Shown: positions 43,218 to 49,928 of the stretch, one piece after another
How positions within the stretch are numbered: the stretch's first letter is position 1
Layout: each line of letters opens with the position of its first letter
Origin: JANQOH01 sp965243325
GTDB lineage: Bacteria; Pseudomonadota; Alphaproteobacteria; UBA7887
Direction of reading: 5' to 3'
NCBI GenBank assembly: GCA_965243325.1
Contig: CBDEUQ010000003.1
Coordinates: 2,170,001 to 2,234,000 of the forward strand
DNA: 64,000 bases
Made by a program: the position numbers and the translations under genes
The notes under the pieces: model-generated
Told to the model about the DNA's origin: nothing
What the model saw: the letters and a program-made list of their open reading frames with translations, nothing else
The model's database searches: none

Positions 43218-44498
43218 TCACCACAGGCCCTCCGCCGAGCCTTCGAAGACATAGTCGTTCAGAAACATGCGCCGGCCGAACAGGTTGCGTTCGACCTCGG
43301 TCAATGCGGCTTCCTCGCAGATGTCGTCCAATGCGTCCCGGATGGTGCCGATCTGCCGGGCGATGGTGTCCTTCGCTGCTTTCTCGCCGAGCTGGAAATT
43401 GGGCGCGGCCTCCAGGCACGTCGCAAGTGTGCTCGTCCGGTTGTCTCCAACGATCAGCATCGCCTGGCTGGCCACATTGCCGGAACGGCTTTGCGGGCAG
43501 ATGTCATAGGCAGGGGTCAGGGTCAGGTGTTCGCCGTCCCAGAAGCCCGCATGGTTGCGGGCGTGATCGTCGGTGTTGCCGCACAGGACGTTGAACACGA
43601 GCCGTCCATACAGCTCGTGCAGCGTCGCCTTCGGCACGGTGAAGCGGTGCCGGACGATTTCCGCGAGGTCTTCGTAGCTGGCGTAACGCGCCATCATCTC
43701 ATCGAGACCGAACAGCGTCAGCGCCGAGATCATCGCCTTGCGCGTCCAGCCGTCTTTCGTCTTCGCGCGGTCGAAACGCTCGACCAGCAGCACGTCCTTG
43801 CCAGCGACGTGCGCAAGACGCACGGGAGCAACGTCGAGCCCCGCCTTGGCGGCAAGGCGCATGGCGACATATTCCGCCTTCACCACGTTGTAGGTGTCGG
43901 TCGAAGACGAGAACTTGGCGATCAGCTTCGTTTCGCCGTCCTGGATCATCGCCTTCGGGCGCGCGCCGCCGAGCGATGTGCCGTGAACCAGCGCCCGATC
44001 GAGATCGGGCGTCAACGGTTCTCCTTTCTCGACTTTCTCGGCGGCGCTCAGCGGCTCTTCGAGCGTTGCGGCTTGAACGGCCCGCGGCACGTAGTCCGAA
44101 GGGGAGTGCTGGAAGTCCAGGGCGCCGATTCGGTCGGAGCCGGACTCCAGCAGATAGGTCAGCTCGTCGAGCGCAGCGGTGTCGACGTCCTTGCCCTTGC
44201 GTCCGAAGGTCCGGTTCAGGATGACACGACGGCCCCACGCATCGGGCGCGGCGTCGCGCAGGCATCCGGCCACGCTCAGCCCGGCTTCCGGCGGAATCGC
44301 TCCTCTGCGCAACGGCAGTTCCGGCTCGTAGATAGGGATGCGGTCCGTCCGGTCCAGATAGCTCCGACCGTAGTTGAAGATCAGCCGTTCGCCGTCACGC
44401 GCGATTCGACCGGCGACGACCGGTGCCGTCGCGCCGGGCAGCCATATCCAGACATAGGCTTCCTCCGGTACTTTCGTGTCGGGGCGATCAGAAGTCAT
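43218..44498 (-). CDS. hipA: HipA-family serine/threonine kinase toxin
   Basis: The 426-residue kinase has the HipA-N couple domain (YVWIWLPGATAPVVAGRIAR), the G-loop HGTSLGGARPKAMI, catalytic loop CGNTDDHARNHAGFW and metal-binding AYDICPQSRSG. HipA toxins phosphorylate target proteins such as glutamyl-tRNA synthetase and stop growth until HipB binds. All catalytic residues are present. The 11-bp overlap with hipB (44488-44498) fits the usual hipBA order read leftward. Probably intact. Confidence 0.92.
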   Translation of the reverse strand: MTSDRPDTKVPEEAYVWIWLPGATAPVVAGRIARDGERLIFNYGRSYLDRTDRIPIYEPELPLRRGAIPPEAGLSVAGCLRDAAPDAWGRRVILNRTFGRKGKDVDTAALDELTYLLESGSDRIGALDFQHSPSDYVPRAVQAATLEEPLSAAEKVEKGEPLTPDLDRALVHGTSLGGARPKAMIQDGETKLIAKFSSSTDTYNVVKAEYVAMRLAAKAGLDVAPVRLAHVAGKDVLLVERFDRAKTKDGWTRKAMISALTLFGLDEMMARYASYEDLAEIVRHRFTVPKATLHELYGRLVFNVLCGNTDDHARNHAGFWDGEHLTLTPAYDICPQSRSGNVASQAMLIVGDNRTSTLATCLEAAPNFQLGEKAAKDTIARQIGTIRDALDDICEEAALTEVERNLFGRRMFLNDYVFEGSAEGLW

Positions 44499-44826
44499 CT
44501 TTCACCTTCGTCGTTCCCGTGCGGACGGACTGCGGCAGCAGGGTGAGCTTGTTGCGTTCCACCGACATATGGCGCGTCAGCGTTGTCGGCTCGGCTTCGA
44601 ACAAGCGCAGCCCGACAATGGCGGCCACCTCGAAGGCCGCACCGATGGAGGAGCCCATTTCGCCTTTTTCGATGCGGTGCACGAGGCCGCGCGAAATCCC
44701 GGCGCGTTCGGCGACATCGGCGACCGTGGAGTTGCGTTCGATGCGCGCGTTGTGGATCATCAGTCCGAGAAGCTCTGCGGCTTCGCGAGCATAGCGGGAA
44801 TAGCTTCTGTGTGCGGGCTTCGCCAT
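44488..44826 (-). CDS. hipB: HipB-like XRE-family antitoxin/repressor
   Basis: The 112-residue protein has a Cro/C1 helix-turn-helix (LGLMIHNARIERNSTVADVA, ERAGISRGLVHRIEKGEMGS) followed by a short C-terminal tail (RNKLTLLPQSVRTGTTKVKD) longer than in E. coli HipB. It should repress its own operon at inverted repeats and inhibit HipA. Two such AT-rich sites lie upstream (44839-44850 and 44941-44954). Confidence 0.88.
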   Translation of the reverse strand: MAKPAHRSYSRYAREAAELLGLMIHNARIERNSTVADVAERAGISRGLVHRIEKGEMGSSIGAAFEVAAIVGLRLFEAEPTTLTRHMSVERNKLTLLPQSVRTGTTKVKDDF

Positions 44827-44838
44827 TGCTCTATGCTC

Positions 44839-44850
44839 TCCATTAATGGA
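44839..44850. promoter_or_regulatory. Candidate HipB operator 1 (TCCATTAATGGA)
   Basis: TCCATTAATGGA is a perfect 12-bp palindrome 13 bp upstream of the hipB ATG. It stands out against the GC-rich background and overlaps the likely translation and promoter region, consistent with autorepression. Confidence 0.6.
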
Positions 44851-44940
44851 TCACGAGAAGGAACCACGCCCCAATTATAGACCATTCTGGCGGATTTCAA
44901 GCGAGTTGAGAAGTTTGTGTTCCATAAACCCATCATGAAA

Positions 44941-44954
44941 TCCATTAATGATCC
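44941..44954. promoter_or_regulatory. Candidate HipB operator 2 (TCCATTAATGATCC)
   Basis: TCCATTAATGATCC repeats the TCCATTAATG core of operator 1 about 100 bp further upstream of hipB, in an AT-rich stretch (TTTATAGTACC beside it) that could hold the promoter. Two spaced sites would suit cooperative binding. Confidence 0.5.
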
Positions 44955-45070
44955 GTTTATAGTACCAGTATCCTGGACCGGCGATAGCGTGCCGATTACG
45001 ACACAGGGCACGCGCCATGAGGACCATTCGGGGTTATTCGCGTGAGCGCATATGAGCCGACCGAGAACGC

Positions 45071-45126
45071 CGTGATGATGAAACGCTTCATCCACCAGAC
45101 GCCGTCGGCGTCGCGCTCCCAGCGTC
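45071..45126 (-). pseudogene. Remnant of PIN-partner gene (56 bp repeat)
   Basis: The minus strand encodes WERDADGVWWMKRFIITAF, matching WERDADGAWWMKRFNITGF of the gene at 42242-42973. At DNA level 42380-42435 and 45071-45126 differ at very few positions (for example one base in each of the TGATGNTGAAACG and CCACCAGNCGCCG segments). Either a relic of a second such toxin-antitoxin pair or a duplication. Confidence 0.75.
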
Positions 45127-45252
45127 TGCCGACATCGCCGGCTTCGACGAGTGTCGCCATCCGGCCACGTTGGCGCCGTGTCATTTACGGCACTTGTTGC
45201 ATTTACGGCATTAAAAGCCTATCCATTCGTCAAGATGGCCGAGAGAGAAGAC

Positions 45253-45702
45253 ATGAATACGAATTCCGCCACACCGGCAGCATGCGGCGTCCCGAGCGAC
45301 CGGGAAGCGGCTTTGGCGGACAGGGCCGGCCGCACGCTGGACGCAATGATCGAAGGAACACGGCCGATATCGGTGCGCTGCGGCGCCCAGCGGGTGGACA
45401 TTCCGACCAGGGCGGTAGGGCTGCTCCGGCAGATCCTGGATTACATGGCGCATGGTAAGGGCGTTGCCGTCACACCGCTGCACGCCGAACTGACGACGCG
45501 GCAGGCCGCCGAACTGCTGCAGGTATCTCGCACCCACCTGGTTCAACTTCTCGACGAGGGGTCGATACCCTGCCGCAAGGTTGGCTCACACCGTCGCGTC
45601 CGTCTGGAGGATATCCTTGCCCACCGGCGCAAGACGGAATCCCGCCGCCGCGAAGCGCTTGATGAACTGACCGCTCGCGACCAGGAGCTCGGCTTGCAAT
45701 AG
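45253..45702 (+). CDS. HTH (excisionase-type) antitoxin
   Basis: The 149-residue protein has an N-terminal dimer or binding region and a MerR/excisionase-like helix-turn-helix: AELTTRQAAELLQVSRTHLV with QLLDEGSIPCRKVGSHRRVR and LEDILAHRRKTES. The C-terminal helix would block the toxin. Such genes precede PIN toxins; here the next frame starts 3 bp later but is broken by IS630 sequence. ATG at 45253 with GAGAGAAG upstream is used; 45235 is also possible. Confidence 0.8.
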   Translation: MNTNSATPAACGVPSDREAALADRAGRTLDAMIEGTRPISVRCGAQRVDIPTRAVGLLRQILDYMAHGKGVAVTPLHAELTTRQAAELLQVSRTHLVQLLDEGSIPCRKVGSHRRVRLEDILAHRRKTESRRREALDELTARDQELGLQ

Positions 45703-45705
45703 GCA

Positions 45706-45987
45706 ATGGATCGCCCGACGGCGTTGCTGGACGCCAATGTCCTCTTCTTCCTGCCGCCCTACAGCCCCGATCTCAAACCGATCGAGATGGCCTTCTCCAG
45801 GCTCAAGGCGCTCTTGCGCAAGGCCGCTGAACGGACAGTGGACGGCCTGTGGGCAGCTATCGCACGCATCCTCGAAACCTTCGCGCCCCAGGAATGCCGA
45901 AACGACTTCGCGGCCGCCGGTTTCGATCCAGGCGGATCGGATACCGCTCTAATGAGTCCTGAGCCTAATAGTCGACGCCTTCGATGA
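45706..45987 (+). pseudogene. PIN toxin 5' end fused to IS630 transposase C-terminus
   Basis: The frame opens MDRPTALLDANVL, the normal start of a PIN toxin that follows the HTH antitoxin 3 bp upstream. From codon 14 it becomes FFLPPYSPDLKPIEMAFSRL, KALLRKAAERTVDGLWAAIA, the C-terminal end of an IS630-family transposase including the final acidic residue of the DDE triad. The toxin body is missing, so neither protein is functional; the antitoxin is left without its toxin. Confidence 0.85.
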
Positions 45988-46930
45988 TAGGTCCGAAGAC
46001 TTCGCGGTGGTGCCATTTCAGAGATTTGCAATCCGGATAATCTTCCGTTTTCTCGGGCAGCAGGATCGAGCGGCGCGAGAACGGCTCAAGGGATTGATCG
46101 CTGCCGGGACCAACCGCTGCAGGCGCTGTAATGACCGTGTACCTTGGCGAAAGCGTAAATGCGCCAGCGTCGAATAGTCGATGATGCAAGGCACACAGAG
46201 AGAGCCCATTGCTCACTTTGTCCCGGTCTCGGCCTCCGGCCCGGTGCCACTTGATATGTGCCGCATCCAGCGCCACCGGCGCGCCATGCAGGCGAACGGA
46301 GAAGGCGCATACGGCGCACCGTTCGCCATAGGCGTCCAGAACCGCCTTGGAAAACGCCGGATCGCGCGGCCTGCGCCGAACGTGCTCGAAGTCCTGCCCG
46401 GTTTCCTGCCTTTCCCCAAAGCCGAAATCCCACACAGCCGGCTCCGCAAAGTCGGTGTCGATTCCGACTGCGCGCAGTATGTCAGCGTGCAGCGTTTCCG
46501 GGAAATGAGCGTCGAGCAGCGAGTATGCGATGTCGAGCGCCGTTACTTTATTCTGTCGAAGCGCCAGGAACACTTCGGCCGACAGACCGCCCTGCGCCTG
46601 TTCCCGACGCAACGAGGCAACATGCGCGTCGCCGCTCGATGTCTGGGTGATCCGGTTGGCTTCCGGTACTTCCCAAACGCCATCGCTTCGTAGATGCCAA
46701 AATGGCAAGTCCGGTTTGACGCGCTTCCGCGGGGGTCCGAAACGGCGGAGCAAGACCCCCAGTTCGCGGGCGATCTCGTCGTATGGCGCCAGACGCGCCT
46801 CGTTCCGGAGACAACGCGCGATTGCCCATAAAGCGAGCAAGGGTTTGTTCGGAGCCCGCAATCCTTGCGCGTGCCAAACCTTGAGATTGGCGAACAGACT
46901 CCGCAACTCGCCGGGTATCATGGAGGACAT
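45965..46930 (-). CDS. HNH endonuclease, phosphorothioate-DNA-dependent type IV restriction-like
   Basis: The 321-residue protein has an N-terminal SBD-like region (LPFWHLRSDGVWEVPEANRI, ASLRREQAQGGLSAEVFLAL) and a C-terminal HNH nuclease with CAVCAFSVRLHGAPVALDAA, HIKWHRAGGRDRDKVSNGLS, LCALHHRLFDAGAFTLSP. This matches proteins described as phosphorothioated-DNA-binding restriction endonucleases, which cut foreign DNA with sulfur-modified backbones. No dndABCDE genes are present, as expected for a type IV enzyme. It overlaps the 3' end of the chimeric ORF by 23 bp on the opposite strand. Confidence 0.85.
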   Translation of the reverse strand: MSSMIPGELRSLFANLKVWHAQGLRAPNKPLLALWAIARCLRNEARLAPYDEIARELGVLLRRFGPPRKRVKPDLPFWHLRSDGVWEVPEANRITQTSSGDAHVASLRREQAQGGLSAEVFLALRQNKVTALDIAYSLLDAHFPETLHADILRAVGIDTDFAEPAVWDFGFGERQETGQDFEHVRRRPRDPAFSKAVLDAYGERCAVCAFSVRLHGAPVALDAAHIKWHRAGGRDRDKVSNGLSLCALHHRLFDAGAFTLSPRYTVITAPAAVGPGSDQSLEPFSRRSILLPEKTEDYPDCKSLKWHHREVFGPIIEGVDY

Positions 46931-46984
46931 TCCACGACTTGCCGCCTCACCCCGTCTGACGCTACCGACTCGCGGCGGCGCGCC

Positions 46985-48607
46985 TCACGCCGCGCGGGCG
47001 ATGTCCATGAAGAAGTCGTTGCCCTTGTCGTCGATCACGATGAAGGCGGGGAAGTTCTCGACCTCGATCTTCCAGATCGCTTCCATGCCGAGCTCGGGGT
47101 AGGCGATGCATTCGACGTGGCGGATGCAGTCCTGGGCGAGCCGCGCGCCGGGGCCGCCGATCGAGCCGAGATAGAAGCCGCCGTGCTTGGCGCAGGCCCG
47201 GGTCACCACGCGTGAGCGGTTGCCCTTTGCGAGCATGACCAGCGAGCCGCCCTGCGCCTGGAACTGGTCGACGAAACCGTCCATGCGCCCGGCGGTGGTC
47301 GGCCCGAACGCGCCGGTGGCGTAGCCCGCCGGGGTCTTCGCCGGCCCGGCGTAGTAGATGCAGTGCTGCTTGAAGTAGTCCGGCAGCGGCTCCCCTGCTT
47401 CGAGGCCCGCGCGCAGCCGGGCGTGGGCGGCGTCGCGGGCGACGATCATCGGCCCCGACACCGACACGCGCGTGCGGATGGGATGCCGGCTCAGCGCGTC
47501 GCGGATCTCCTCCATCGGCCGGTTCAGGTCGATCTCGACGACCTCGCCGCCGAACGCGCCCGCGTCCACCTCGGGCAGATAGCGCGCCGGATCGGTCTCC
47601 AGCCGCTCCAGGAACACGCCGTCGGCGGTGATCCGCGCCAGCGCCTGGCGGTCGGCCGCGCACGAGACCCCGATGCCGACCGGCAGGCTGGCGCCGTGCC
47701 GCGGCAGGCGGATCACCCGCACGTCGTGGCAGAAGTACTTGCCGCCGAACTGCGCGCCGATGCCGAACCGGCGCGTGAGCGCGTGGATCTCCTCCTCCAG
47801 CTCCGGGTCGCGGATCGCGTGGCCGGACCGGCTGCCCGTCGTCGGCAGGCCGTCGAGGTAGCGGCAGCTCGCGAGCTTCACGGTCTTCAGGTTCTGCTCG
47901 GCCGACAGCCCGCCGATGACGATCGCCAGGTGATACGGCGGGCACGCGGCGGTGCCGAGCGTGCGCACGCTCTCGTCGAAGAACGCGAGCAGGCGCTCGC
48001 GGTCGAGCACCGAGGGCGTCTGCTGGTAGAAGAAGGTCTTGTTGGCCGAGCCGCCGCCCTTGGCGACGAACAGGAAGTCGTAGGCCGCCCCCGGCACCGC
48101 GTGCAGGTCGATCTGCGCCGGCAGGTTGGTGCCGGTGTTCACCTCCTCGAACGTGCCGATGGGTGCGAGCTGGCTGTAACGCAGGTTGGTCTCGGTGAAC
48201 GTGCGCCGGATCCCCGCCGCCAGCGCCGCCTCGTCGTCGATCCCGGTCCACACGTCCTCGCCCTTCTTGCCGAAGACGATCGCGGTGCCGGTGTCCTGGC
48301 ACATGGGCAGCACGCCGCCCGCGGCGATGTTGGCGTTCTTGAGCAGCTCCAGGGCGACGAAGCGGTCGTTGTCCGACGCCTCCGCGTCGTCGAGAATCGC
48401 CGCCAGCTGGGCCAGATGGCCGGGCCTCAGGAAGTGCGAGATGTCGCGGAAGGCGGCGAAGGCAAGGCCGCCCAGGGTCTCGGCGCCGACGCGGAGGAAC
48501 GACCGGTCGCCCACCGCGACCGTGTCGACGGCAAGGTCGTCGAGCCGGCGCCAGGGCACGTCGGCCGGCGCCTGCGGGAACATGGGCTGGAAGGGCTGGG
48601 CGTCCAT
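46985..48607 (-). CDS. fumA: Class I fumarate hydratase
   Basis: The 540-residue enzyme interconverts fumarate and malate using a 4Fe-4S cluster. N-terminal half: VLPMCQDTGTAIVFGKKGED, GSANKTFFYQQTPSVL, GTAACPPYHLAIVIGGLSAE, QNLKTVKLAS; C-terminal half: HPIRTRVSVSGPMIVARDAA, KQHCIYYAGPAKTPAGYATG, FGPTTAGRMDGFVDQFQAQG. The cluster Cys sites are conserved (CQDTG, ACPPYH and a C-terminal Cys). The start ATG overlaps the sspB stop by 1 bp. Single-gene form. Confidence 0.95.
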   Translation of the reverse strand: MDAQPFQPMFPQAPADVPWRRLDDLAVDTVAVGDRSFLRVGAETLGGLAFAAFRDISHFLRPGHLAQLAAILDDAEASDNDRFVALELLKNANIAAGGVLPMCQDTGTAIVFGKKGEDVWTGIDDEAALAAGIRRTFTETNLRYSQLAPIGTFEEVNTGTNLPAQIDLHAVPGAAYDFLFVAKGGGSANKTFFYQQTPSVLDRERLLAFFDESVRTLGTAACPPYHLAIVIGGLSAEQNLKTVKLASCRYLDGLPTTGSRSGHAIRDPELEEEIHALTRRFGIGAQFGGKYFCHDVRVIRLPRHGASLPVGIGVSCAADRQALARITADGVFLERLETDPARYLPEVDAGAFGGEVVEIDLNRPMEEIRDALSRHPIRTRVSVSGPMIVARDAAHARLRAGLEAGEPLPDYFKQHCIYYAGPAKTPAGYATGAFGPTTAGRMDGFVDQFQAQGGSLVMLAKGNRSRVVTRACAKHGGFYLGSIGGPGARLAQDCIRHVECIAYPELGMEAIWKIEVENFPAFIVIDDKGNDFFMDIARAA

Positions 48608-49125
48608 CACTCCCCCGCGTGCGCCTCGTCGTCGGCCTTGCGGCGGCGGAAGTCCACCGCGACGACCGTATCCCCGTCCGAAGCGTCGGCCTCGTTGCCG
48701 CCGGCCTTGCCGGCGGGCGCGTCGCCGGCCGCCGGCGCGTCCTCGGCGTCGTCCTCCGCCGCGGGCGCGGGCAACGGGTCGAATTGCAGGGCGAAGCTCG
48801 CTTCCGGGTCGGTGAACGCGGCCACGGCGTCGAACGGCACGGCGAGGCGCTCGTGCTTGCCGTCGAAGCTCAGGGTGACCGCGAACCCGTCGTCGTCCAC
48901 CTCGAGGTCCTGGAACTGGTGCTGGAGAACGATGGTCATGCGTTCCGGGAAGCGCGCCCTGAGCCGCCGCGCGAGGTCGACGCCGGGCGCGTCGGTGCGG
49001 AACTCGATGTAAAAGTGGTGTGCCCCGGGCAGACCCGATTCGGCGACGCGGGCGAGGGCGCCGCGGACGACGCCGCGCAGCGCCGTATGAACGAGGGCCT
49101 CGTAGTCCATGGAATCCGCCGTCAT
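48607..49125 (-). CDS. sspB: ClpXP adaptor protein SspB
   Basis: The 172-residue adaptor tethers ssrA-tagged proteins to ClpXP. Its core (DYEALVHTALRGVVRGALAR, HHFYIEFRTDAPGVDLARRL, RMTIVLQHQFQDLEVDDDGF) matches alphaproteobacterial SspB, and the Asp/Ala-rich tail after residue 125 ends near the ClpX-binding VDFRRRKADDE. GGAGCGGGGAGCC precedes the ATG at 49125. It is directly downstream of ssrA and upstream of fumA. Confidence 0.93.
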   Translation of the reverse strand: MTADSMDYEALVHTALRGVVRGALARVAESGLPGAHHFYIEFRTDAPGVDLARRLRARFPERMTIVLQHQFQDLEVDDDGFAVTLSFDGKHERLAVPFDAVAAFTDPEASFALQFDPLPAPAAEDDAEDAPAAGDAPAGKAGGNEADASDGDTVVAVDFRRRKADDEAHAGE

Positions 49126-49150
49126 GGCTCCCCGCTCCGCGATGGGGACG

Positions 49151-49185
49151 CAAAAATGGGGCGCTTCTGTTGCCAGGCGCGCCCC
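49151..49185 (-). terminator. Rho-independent terminator of ssrA
   Basis: Read leftward, GGGGCGC (49185-49179) pairs with GCGCCCC (49164-49158) around a 14-nt loop, followed by ATTTTTG. It lies between the tmRNA and the sspB ribosome-binding site, so ssrA can end here and sspB may be read by readthrough or its own start. Confidence 0.8.
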
Positions 49186-49189
49186 GAAC

Positions 49190-49472
49190 CCCGCCCCGGC
49201 GCTGCGAGTGCCGGGGGCTTGAGGTGAGATTGCCGACCGCGCTAGGCGGCGAGCTTCATCTCCGCATAGTTGTCGTTGGCAACTATGTTGTTGGCCCGAT
49301 AACGGTGGTGCCATGCCGAGCGAAGACTGCATCTTTACTGCGCATGTCGAGCCTGTATCGCCCCCGCAATCGGTCGCCCGGAGAGCGGTTGGTGGAGGCG
49401 CCGGGTACTGCCCCCGGGTCCATGACGCCTATTTCATGCCGCGTTTATCGCCGTAGCCGGCCGCAGCCGGCA
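49190..49472 (-). ncRNA. ssrA: tmRNA (ssrA), circularly permuted two-piece type
   Basis: The gene is permuted as in alphaproteobacteria. Read leftward, the acceptor piece (about 49472-49390) ends in the T arm CCGGG-GGCAGTA-CCCGG, then CGCCTCCACCA. A 24-nt spacer (49389-49366) is expected to be cut out. The coding piece starts GGGGGCGATACAGGCTCGAC at 49365; GGGGGCG pairs with CGCCTCC to make the acceptor stem. The tag frame (49280-49242) reads ANDNYAEMKLAA then TAG, with the resume codon GCC. LAA-like end is recognised by ClpXP; NDNY region by SspB, encoded next door. Confidence 0.95.
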
Positions 49473-49478
49473 CTTCGC

Positions 49479-49507
49479 AATATAGGTTCTCCCGAGGCGA
49501 CATGCAA
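49479..49507 (-). promoter_or_regulatory. ssrA promoter
   Basis: Read leftward, TTGCAT (49507-49502) and TATATT (49484-49479) are separated by 17 bases, a good sigma70 match in GC-rich DNA. Initiation about seven bases on (near 49472) would give the 5' end of the permuted precursor. Confidence 0.75.
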
Positions 49508-49928
49508 AGCGCCGCGGGCCGGGCAGCGCACCGGTTTGAGATCCGGCGCTTGCGATACGGCCCGCGCGAACCGGGCTTCGCCGCCCCCTCGTCCATGATC
49601 CGCACCGAGTCGTCCATGTCTCACGCGGTCTCGCCCGGTCCGGCGGCCTTGGCCGCGTAGCTGATACCTCTCCACTCCAGACTGTTTGGGCGTCCGGCGC
49701 CGGCAAGACCATGCTGAATGGAGCACGGCCTTCACCGGACTCTCACTCTGAACGCGACCAGGGGTGCAATCGGTCAGGCAGGCCAACGTGCTCGCGCGGC
49801 ATTTCCGCGACCATGGGTTGCCGCCCACCGGCGCTCGGCGGGTTCAGGGCCCGTTGCAACCTTGACCGGCCCCAGGGTCCCTCTCGGGCAACGGTCCCTC
49901 TCGGGCAACGGGGCGACGCACCGCACCG
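49508..49928. other. Non-coding stretch between ssrA and decarboxylase 2
   Basis: No gene is supported in these 421 bp. A short minus-strand frame (MDDSVRIMDEGAAKPG region, about 49614) and a conserved-looking leader may be a mobile-element remnant but I cannot name it. A 17-bp unit GGTCCCTCTCGGGCAAC is tandemly duplicated at 49876-49909. Confidence 0.5.
49876..49909. repeat. Tandem 17-bp duplication
   Basis: Two exact adjacent copies of GGTCCCTCTCGGGCAAC lie just downstream of the 3' end of decarboxylase 2. No function is evident; slippage-type duplication. Confidence 0.85.

Larger units (their letters stand above)
44827..45252. other. Intergenic stretch with hipB operators and a gene-remnant repeat
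   Basis: This 426-bp non-coding stretch holds the two operator-like palindromes and, at 45071-45126, a 56-bp copy of the 3' end of the PIN-partner gene. It is AT-richer than flanks between 44850 and 45000. No other gene is recognised. Confidence 0.6.

Noticed and set aside
43164..43220. 18-codon frame overlapping the hipA stop
   Set aside because: No similarity, too short; retained only as a note in the gap entry.
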